From Nemertoderma westbladi (taxonomy: Eukaryota > Xenacoelomorpha > Nemertodermatida > Nemertodermatidae), in NCBI GenBank assembly GCA_032718475.1, contig JAUCBJ010002659.1, positions 62,001-126,000 of the forward strand: a DNA stretch of 64,000 bases. The letters run 5' to 3'. Both the position numbers and the translations under genes were made by a program. The first letter of the stretch is position 1. The number at the start of each line of letters is the position of its first letter. Below, in pieces: positions 55,896 through 64,000 of the stretch. Under the pieces are notes generated by a model. It saw nothing but the letters and a program-made list of their open reading frames with translations. It did no database searches and had not been told where the DNA came from.

Positions 55896-58309
55896 ATCTC
55901 TGGAAATGGATTGTTTTCGGCTGGAACCCAGTTCAAGAAGCGAACTGGAAAGCTATGGACTCATAGTGGACCCAGTGGTCACAAGTCCCAGATAGACCAT
56001 ATCCTGTTTCGTAGGAAATACAGGAGCTCTATACAAGACTGTAATGCATTTACACTACGACCCTTCTCCAGTGATCACTGCCTTATTGTGGTTCAAGGTA
56101 AGACTTAGTCTGCGTGCTAGCAGAACAACGAAATCTGCCTTGCCGCGGCATGACTGGTCCTCTCTGTTGCAACAGCCAAGTGTGAGATCCAGCTTCACAC
56201 TACAGCTGAGCAAGAGGTATGAGGTTCTTGCCTCTGAGGCGGCAGATCACTGTGAGGGCTATACTGCCTTCACAGAGGCAGTTAAGTTAGCAGCTGCAGA
56301 AACAGTTCCTGTATACCCTCGAAACAGGAAACGGGCCCCCTGGACTGACAACAAAATTCAGAAGTGCCGAAATGACCTCTACAAGGCGCAGAAAGAGTCC
56401 CGACTCAAACAGACTACAGCGGCCAAGAATGCAGTAAAGGCTGCATCTAGGTTACTGAACAGGCAGTACTTTGTTAATTTACCGGAGCTAATAAACCAAC
56501 AGGTTGATGCCATCAATCATGCTGACGACATCACAGGCATGGAGATCGATCAACTTGCTTGCTTGTCGAAAAAGCCAACCAACCACCAAGGTTAAGGCTG
56601 AATCACCAGCCGATCGCCTCAATGGTTGGAAGGCCCACTTTGAAAAGCTCCTCAATAATGACAGGGTATTGCCTGATAACTTTATAGAAGTAAAAGTGTC
56701 TGAGTCTGTACTCCCAGATATTCCCATTGGTGATATCTCCTTTGCAGAAGTGAAGGCTGCTGCAAAGAGCATTAAGACCAATCGTGCCAGTGGAGTAGAT
56801 GGTGTTCCCCCTGAGGTCTTTAAAATACCTGAGTGTTAAAGCTCATCTATCCCATCATAGTAGACATGTACCGAACAACAAGAAATGAAAACAAATAAGT
56901 TGGTGCCAGTTCCCAAGAAGGGCAACCTAACACTCTTTGGTTCTTATCGGGGAATCTCATTGATCTCGATTGCTGCAAAGCTATACAATAGAATTCTATT
57001 AAATCGCATCAGGGATCCCATTGAGAGACTGCTCCGTGGAAATCAGAATGGGTTCCGTAAAGGTCGTGGGACCATGGAGCCCATTTTGGCACTTAGAAGG
57101 ATAATTGAAGAGTTATCAAAAAAGAAAGACAGGCATCTGGCTGTTATCTTTGTTGACTTCTTCAAGGCCTTTAATTTAGTCTCTCGTTCACGTATGTTCA
57201 GCATACTTTCATTATATGGGATTCCTGATGAAATTATTGCAGCAATCAGATCAGTATGCGATGGTTCGACAACATTTGTGTCTACTGTTGACGGTGACAC
57301 ATAACCATTTGAAGTGTTATGGGGCGTCCTCCAGGGAGACACACTTGCACCATTCTTGTTCGTAATTGTTGTTGACTATGTTCTACGCATGTTCTTAGAT
57401 CATCATAATGATGATGGGGTGATGATAACTCCACCTACTGGCTCCAGAAGTCGAGGAATTCCTGCCAAGTACCTAACTGATCTAGACTTTGCTGTTGACT
57501 TAGGAGTACTCTCAGAATCACTAGAGGGAGCCCAATGGCTCCTCAGCTCATTAGAACATGCTGCTTCCAGTGTTGGTCTTTTTATTAACTCCAGAAAGAC
57601 CAAAATTCTGACAGTTAACTTTGAAAGTCCTCAGCAAGTCTCTGATCGGATGAGCATAAGCTCAAAAGATGGTATGCTTGAGCATGTGGATGACTTCTGT
57701 TACCTGGGATCATGGATCCGGAAGTCAGGTGAGGACCTTCGAATACGTAAGGGAAAGGCATGGGCAGCCTTGAATAGGCTCTCCAGGATTTGGAAGTCAC
57801 CGAGAATTAATCGGAAACTTAAGGTCCGATTATTTAGAGCAGCAGTAGTTCCAGTACTCCTCTATGGGAGTCCATGCTGGGCTCTAACTGCTGAGGACAC
57901 CAAATCTCTGGATGGCACATTCACAAGAATGCTACGCCGGGTTCATTGTGTCAAGTACAATGCACACATCTCCAACGGGACACTATATAACATTGGAGGT
58001 GTCTCATTGGTTCCCCCAAGCTTGACACTAGAACAAAATCGCCTCCGCTTTGCAGGACATTGCTTTCGCCGTGAGGACCAGCCAGTGCATAATCTTGTAC
58101 TTTGGCAGCCTCATGGAGTGAATAAGCATGGTGGACAGCCCATGACTTTCTTGAGACGCATCTTAAAGGACACTGGCCTTGAAGATGCGGATAATCTAGC
58201 AAATGTCATGGGTGATAGGGAGTTGTGGCGGAGCAATTTTGTCGATAAGCCGGCACAGCATTCTTAAAAATGCAGCTGCAATGCAGCATGCCGATCCTAG
58301 TAGTAGTAC
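55896..58309 (+). mobile_element. APE-type LINE inserted in the Harbinger transposase
   Basis: The insert begins inside the apurinic-like endonuclease domain (KSQIDHILFRRKYR and SSDHCLIVVQ near 55995-56095), so it is 5' truncated. RT follows in pieces: VDGVPPEVFK, NGFRKGRGTMEPILALRRII, VIFVDFFKAFNLVSR (motif A), LWGVLQGDTLAPFLF (motif B) and YLTDLDFAVDLGVLSE (motif C). The last shows FAVD where FADD is expected. The C-terminal region is open to 58267. Breaks include stops near 56108, 56595 and 56839 and an in-frame TAA at 57302-57304. It ends with CCGATCCTAG and short GTA repeats. Copies of its 3' part lie at 24898-25636 and, diverged, at 54860-55070. Confidence 0.85.
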
Positions 58310-59142
58310 AGCGGCCAAATGCATACATAGGGTGTCCAATGCGTTATACAAACACAAGGATGGGTTCATTACATGGCCTGATACATCCCGCCAAGCCGAG
58401 ATTCAGAAGGAATTTTACGAGTACTCAACGAACCACAGCCAGTATAAAGGAATGCCTGGTACTGTCGGATTGGTTTATGGGACGCACATCAACATTTCAA
58501 CTCCTGTAGATAATGAAAGTGCTTATGTAAATGGACGTAAGAATCGACATACTATAAATACGCAAATTGTATGTGATGCCAAAATGCGTATTTTAGACAT
58601 TTGTTGTTTCCCAGGCGCTTCGCATGATTCCTTCCTATTACGACAGAGTGGTGTACCTGCGAGATTTCAAGATAACGCTACAGGTTGGTTGTTGGCAGAT
58701 TTGGGGGGGGGGGGGGGTATGGGTTGAAAAAATGGTTGATGACGCCTATTGAGAAGCCACTTACTAGTTCTCAATTGCGGTACAACAGGGCGCATAAGAG
58801 GACGCGGTCGATAGTAGAAAGGGTCAATGGAGTTGTTAAATCTCGATTTCGTTGTCTATCCTTGGAGCGCAAAATACTTGCTTGCGCATGTAAATACATG
58901 CTTGTGCATGTCTACACAATTATGCTATCAGGTGTAATGTACCACTTGTTCCAGTTGATGCACGATATGATGAAGAAGAAATTGCTGATCGTCAATATGA
59001 TGTTCGGGCTACTGTGGAGTACGACATTATTGGTAAAGTTGCACGAGATCGAATTGTGGAGAGATTTTTTCAAGAGTGAACAGGCAATAAACACTAAACA
59101 GAAACTACAGTACAGTAAGTTCATTAAACTTCGCGAACGGTG
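58309..59142 (+). pseudogene. Harbinger transposase, C-terminal catalytic part
   Basis: After the LINE the Harbinger frame resumes with CIHRVSNALYKHKDGFITWP. It then runs through GTHINISTPVDNES, the first catalytic block, where the usual Asp before GTH is Tyr. ASHDSFLLRQSGV supplies the second Asp. GWLLADLG breaks at a run of twelve to thirteen G (58702-58714), which shifts the frame before YGLKKWLMTPI. RSIVERVNGVVKSRF contains the catalytic Glu. It ends at TGA about 59142. The missing first Asp and the frameshift make it inactive. Confidence 0.82.
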
Positions 59143-61640
59143 ATGTAAAAGTCAAGGATTATCAATAATTAATTGATGAAAATTTAGATACGTAAAATGA
59201 AATAATAAATAAATATAAGAATGATTTAAAAAAAATTAAAAAATGTATTTTTAAAATAAATGTAAAAAGTATTTTTTTGCAGTTGTACTGTAGTAGGCCT
59301 GCATTTCTTTGAAAACTCCGCACCAAATAAATTAACACGAACGCAAATTTGTTAAAGTAAAATAATTGAGTCTGCAAGACTTATTTTTTTCACACATTAA
59401 ACTGTTATGTGCAAAATTTGATGTTTGGAAAAGAAATATTATATTGAATTGAATTGAGCACTCAAGACTCAAAGTGTAACAAACTTTGAATTTTGGGTGA
59501 TAGGCATCACATTCTGGAAAATGGCCACAAACGATGTGAATAGAAATAGATCGTACTGTAGACGTTAAAGTTATTCTGCCAAGTTTCAGCTCCGCATATA
59601 ACCGGCAAGTCTTAGGACGTTCTAACGTCGTTCTAACGCAAAGAGTCTAAACTTTAAAGAGCCTCTAACTCCATTAATAGCAGCTACAATTTTTGCTACC
59701 GCAACTACCGCTACCGCAAAAAGTAACTACCGTACTATCCCTGCACTACACTAAGGTTCCATCTTGGTGTAGTCAGGTTGCATTGAATTCACATCTCTCC
59801 AGAGTTCGATCCTTGCATGGGGGCCCAGGCAATTTTCATTTCGGCAAGAATTATTTAAAGGGACTAACCAGGGTGCATCTCTTCCCACTAGCATACCGAG
59901 GAATCGGTAAAGGGCGTGGCCATATCTATGCCGGACTTTGGCACTACCACCTCCCACCTCTTCCACCCCCACCCCCCCCCCCCTCCCCCCCAACCAAAAG
60001 ACCCTACCAATCGGATAAAAGCGAAGAGCAACAATTGAAAAATATATTTTCATATTGATCGAAGTAGTAGGTAAAATTAAAAGGCAGTGCATTTCGAATT
60101 TTCTTTCTCATCCATTTTCAATGTTTTACAGAGATTTTCCTACGGTTTCTACGGAGACCTAATTGTAAACAAAAAATACATTTTGTACTGTGATGGGATC
60201 GTAGATCCCGACCGGGTTATATTTTGTATGCGTCGCCTGACTGCTGGTCTGCTGGTTCTTTAGGCTGAGAGCCGTTCGGGAAAATAACAGAGTTTTGTGT
60301 TCCTCAATGTTAATGTTCCAAATGATAATAGCACAGAATTAGTAATGTGACTGATATCGCAATACAGAATGAATGACTGCAGTAAATCGGTAATAGATAT
60401 TAGTTGGCGACGGTCGAAAACTATGACTGGTCTGCAACTCTGTGATTAATGAACTGACCGGTAAATCAGTAATACAGAATAATATATGATTAACACACAC
60501 GGATATTGGTTTCACCTCTTACTCTACTTGGCCTTCTGTACCCAGTGGATGCTCTCCTATCTCTTTTCACGTGCTCCCCTGCCTGCTATTGGCTTACATA
60601 CTAATTGTCACTTTGGCACTCCCTGTGAGTGTTTCCCCCCACCGCTAGCCTTTACAAGCTATGTTCTCCCTCCGAGGTGGTTTGACCTCTCACCTCTCTC
60701 TGTGGCTTTAGGGCTTGTATCGCCCCCCCCCCCCCCCCCCAAAGTTGGTTATGAGGCGAGATTATTATTGGTAATCTCGTATCCCCAACTATATTGGTAA
60801 AATGCCACTGGTCCCATTTTCGGGTGGATAGTGCAATGGAATTGAATCCGCTTACATGTACATACGATTTGTGGGTCTTAAACACACCACCTTCAGGGGG
60901 ACGTGAATTCAAGGCAATGGATTAAACCGCTACGGCTTAATTAGATAACTTCTGATAGTTAAATTTTTGAGGAATTTTTTTTTACTATCTTTCAAGGGGG
61001 ACGCTATAGCCACACGGTCTCCCCCTCGGTACGCTAGTGTACTCTTCCTTGCATCCTTACTTGAGTGGTAGCTACATGAGTACTGGAGTTTCCTCTTGTA
61101 ATTCTCTGGGACCGCACTGGAAATAAGACTTTGTGCGTAATCACTGGCCTACCGGCCGAAGATAACTTTACTTTTACTTTACCTTCACTGTAACCTACTC
61201 CTTTTCATTAATATATTAAATTTAATTATTGAATCGATGCTATCAATATTTTAATTAGGAGGCCCCTATGTGAATTAGAATGGATTTAACAAAATTTTCG
61301 TTAAAAAATAACATTTTTCTGATATTATATTTTTTAGAGCAATGGAGCCTTAAGTTCCACAGGCGTCTTTAAATAAATAATGAGTCTCTTAATACGTTAT
61401 TTTAGGGCTCTACAGTATTATGCAGCTCTTTAGGTTGCGTTGCTGAGTATATAGTTGACCATGCGAGTACACATGAGTAGATCAGTATAAACAATATAGA
61501 CAGTATAGAGTAAACATAATCGGGATCGTGGGTGGCACTACACATTATCAGTGGATGTTTTTATATTGAATCATTAACAAGAATAAAGGGATGCCGCATA
61601 TGGAAATTTTCATACATCAAAGGGACCGCATATGGAAAAG
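59143..61640. other. Non-coding interior of the Harbinger element
   Basis: No second Harbinger gene is visible. A C-run lies near 59971-59990 and another at 60722-60740. The segment 60970-61200, with CTATAGCCACACGGTCTCC, ACCGCACTGGAAATAAG and an ACTTTAC-rich tail, has the look of a retrotransposon 3' end, but I cannot classify it. Parts of this stretch may be later insertions. Confidence 0.4.
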
Positions 61641-61820
61641 TTAGTTCTCTGTTATTGATCTGCTCATCCCCTAAACAGAAGGCTAACAGAGAACATTTAA
61701 ACAGCGAACTAAAATAGGTAAATTGCTCACCAAATTTGCACTCTCTGATAAAACCCTCTGTTAATGCTCTCTGTTTAAGTTAACAGAAGGCATTAACAGA
61801 GAACCAATTACTCATCGCCC
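61635..61820. repeat. Harbinger right subterminal repeats and terminus
   Basis: TAACAGAGAAC and CTCTGTTAATGC motifs recur at about 61645, 61686, 61760, 61772 and 61792, followed by the right terminal repeat at 61805-61820 and target duplication CAG. Confidence 0.7.
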
Positions 61821-62107
61821 CAGGTCACTGGCGAAAACATATTTAAGTTAGGGGGGGGGGGGGGGGGGGTGTTGCGATCTATTACAGGTGATCAAAGTAG
61901 TATTATAGCCAACTTAAATACGGATATTAGTCTACTATTACACCATGAGGATGGAAAAATACCATCAACACTTTGTTGCACTTGTTGCTTTTAAAACTTG
62001 TTGCTTATAGAAGGATAACTAAATTATCCAATAAAAAAAACGGAGAGGCTTGGGTGGGAGGTTTAAATTGTGTTGTAAGATAACATTCAAAAATGCTGAT
62101 AGGAAAT

Positions 62108-63490
62108 GGCAGTGATTTTTTATGTCAATTTATTTGACTTTTTTTTTACGAATTATGCATAATGACTTTTGTTGTCCATTTAATGACTTTTATTGTCACT
62201 TTTTATGTATGTATTTCTTCAAACTGTCAGACTGCTGATTTCTGGACTGTCAGACAGTTGATTTCACTATGCCTGTGCCAAAACATTCCATGATTCCATG
62301 ATTTATAGACTATGAGATAGATTTCCATATGCGCCTGTGGTAAAAAGACTCTATATTTAATAGTTTGTGGTTGTTGTCGATAATCGATTACCACATGACG
62401 TAGCAAAACACTCATTTTATAGCCAAAAACAATTACCAATTGATGGAAAGGAGCAGGTTAAGGCCGAGTTTTCTAACCAAAACAATAAACAGTCACTTTA
62501 CCAAATCAGGGAAAGGAGCAGGTTACAGAGACGGGATTTTCTAACCAAAACAATAAACGATCATTTAACTAATTGAGGGAAAGGAGCAGGTTACAGAGAC
62601 GGGATTTTCTAACCAAAACAATAAACGATAACATTACCAATTGAGAGAAAGGAGCAGGTTACAGAGGCGGGATTTTCTAACCAAAACAATAAACGATAAC
62701 ATTACCAATTGAGGGAAAGGAGCAGGTTACAGAGGCGGGATTTCCAAACCAAAACAATAAACGATCACTTAAACTAATTGAGGGAAAGGAGCAGGTTACA
62801 GAGGCGGGATTTTCTAACCAAAACAATAAACAGTCACTTTACCAAATCAGGGAAAGGAGCAGGTTACAGAGACGGGATTTTCTAACCAAAACAATAAACG
62901 ATCATTTAACTAATTGGGGGAAAGGAGCAGGTTACAGAGACGGGATTTTCTAACCAAAACAATAAACGATCATTTAACTAATTGAGGGAAAGGGGCAGGT
63001 TACAGAGGCGGGCCTTCTGTGCTGTTGGAAGTAGTGGAGCCGCTATCCGTAACACTACTCAGACAGTAGTCATGATCCATTATTGATTATAAAACTAATA
63101 CAGTAAGGCCTAAATTATGTGAAAGGTACAGTATATCCACATTTTCCACAATCCTGCAATCCAGTTTCGCCTATCAATTATTTAAAATTTATTAGCACAA
63201 CCGATAGGCCTACCATTACCGTATTTAAATGGTAGGCTACACAGTAGGCCTATAGCAGTACCAGTGCCGGTACCGGTACTAAAATACAGAAATACCTGCT
63301 TTATACCTACATCTGTACATACAATACAGCAAAATAGTGCTATATATATACTAACCGGTACTGATAGCCTGAGAGAACAGCAGTAGAGAAACCGGTAGCA
63401 TGGAACCTAACATTAGACTTTTGGATGACATAAAAAATCAAAAAAAATTGACAAAAAAAGGATAAAAATGGACAATAAAAATTATTGCGA
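62108..63490 (+). mobile_element. Non-autonomous TIR element with minisatellite core, copy 2
   Basis: Same ends as copy 1 (GGCAGTGATTTTTTATGTC on the left; TTATTGCGA on the right). The interior order is also the same: TTAATGACTTTT repeats, GACTGCTGATTTCTGGACTG, a 68-bp minisatellite (about 62425-63010), then the TAGGCCTA/CCGGTACC right part. The 8-bp flank is TAGGAAAT on both sides (62100-62107 and 63491-63498), different from copy 1, so the two insertions were independent. Confidence 0.82.
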
Positions 63491-63513
63491 TAGGAAATTG
63501 TTATTTATAGTTT

Positions 63514-64000
63514 ATAGGTGTCTTTGGGTCGGTTTTTTTATTCTTGCGATAATTTTATGGAGCCAACATGGTGATGCATAGGTTATTATCGGTAGAATCA
63601 TAGATTTGTACATATTTAATTTCGATAGAGCGGTAAGATTTGATGCACAGTTACGTTTTATTAGTTGGAAGGCCATGTTTCCTTTACTGCATTTTTCAGT
63701 TACGTGAGCGGTCCAGGTAATATTCGATGGGAAGGTGACTCCCAGATCTTTTTCTGAGGTGGTTCGTTCTATCGGATGGATATTAATAAATTTTACGTTG
63801 GACTGCCCTTGAAAGATAAGTTGTTTACATTTGCTGATGTTAAATTCAACACCGTTACTTTGACTCCAGACTGATAATTTATTTAAATCGTCTTGTATTT
63901 GTGGGGGATTGGTTGTCGGATATATGGAAACAAGTTTGCAATCGTCAGCGAGTAGATAAGGGTCTGTTTGTGTGCAAATGTTCGGTAGGTCATTCGATTC
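63514..64000 (-). pseudogene. LINE reverse transcriptase fragment running off the window
   Basis: The minus strand is open from 64000 to a TAA near 63514, without an early ATG. It reads PYLLADDCKLVS (catalytic motif C, Ala-Asp-Asp), DDLNKLSVWSQSNGVEFNIS, TSEKDLGVTFPSNITWTAHV and MYKSMILPIITYASPCWLH. This is the palm-to-thumb region of a Jockey/CR1-like LINE. It is cut by the window edge upstream, and the frame ends about 15 bp before the TIR element flank. The 160 visible codons are intact, so the element may be young or only 3'-truncated. Confidence 0.75.

Larger units (their letters stand above)
55370..61820 (+). mobile_element. PIF/Harbinger DNA transposon with TIRs and CAG target duplication, interrupted
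   Basis: The left end GGGCTATGAGCAATTG and the inverted right end GGGCGATGAGTAATTG are terminal inverted repeats. CAG lies immediately outside both (55367-55369 and 61821-61823), the CWG-type 3-bp duplication known for Harbinger elements. Both subterminal regions (about 55385-55570 and 61635-61805) are dense in TAACAGAGAA motifs in both orientations, likely transposase binding sites. The element encodes a Harbinger transposase, split by a LINE insertion (about 55896-58309). No accompanying Myb-like protein gene is recognisable in 59143-61640. The 6.45-kb length includes about 2.4 kb of inserted LINE and possibly more foreign sequence. Confidence 0.82.

Overview
This is a stretch of an animal nuclear genome, most likely a marine invertebrate. 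The genes have GT..AG introns, the coding content is a metazoan ABCA lipid transporter, and the rest is repeats typical of large invertebrate genomes: BEL/Pao, several LINE families, PIF/Harbinger and hAT-like elements, tRNA-derived sequences and extensive minisatellites. Short motifs such as TAGGCCTA and ACCGGTA recur throughout. The phylum cannot be fixed from the sequence alone. No bacterial-style operon is present.

Layout. 1-2624 is the 3' part of an ABCA transporter gene, cut by the window edge. 2625-5020 is AT-rich spacer. 5024-12045 holds two large minisatellites, of 30 bp and 15 bp unit, that are the same family in opposite orientation. 12046-15054 is spacer with a C-rich minisatellite. 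15055-24787 is a complete second ABCA gene of four coding exons (61 codons, 127 bp, 219 bp, and one 4.5 kb exon carrying about 90% of the protein), predicted at about 1685 residues. Its introns 1 and 2 carry terminal-inverted-repeat elements. 24898-27410 contains LINE fragments. 27516-30170 is a perfect array of 59 copies of a 45-bp unit. 31890-45990 is a 24-bp satellite interrupted by an hAT-like element, a second long-TIR element and about 5 kb that includes a decayed LINE with a restriction-like endonuclease. 46000-49190 holds a LINE 3' fragment and a decayed BEL/Pao gag. At 49325-49520 a tRNA-like gene sits inside perfect 52-bp inverted repeats. 52204-54471 is an intact, intronless ORF for a type I membrane glycoprotein with the layout of a class III (gB-like) viral fusion protein. 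55370-61820 is a PIF/Harbinger transposon with CAG target duplications, split by a LINE insertion. 62108-63490 is a second copy of the intron 1 element, followed by a minus-strand LINE reverse transcriptase running off the window.

The only clearly functional host genes are the two tandem ABCA transporters. They differ in the second extracellular domain but are almost identical across most of the second transmembrane and nucleotide-binding domains, which suggests gene conversion. The most unusual objects are the intact gB-like glycoprotein, the hairpin-embedded tRNA, the TIR element with a 68-bp minisatellite core, and the inverted pair of sister minisatellites. Most long ORFs in the minisatellites exist only because the array periods (12, 15, 24, 30, 45 bp) are multiples of three.
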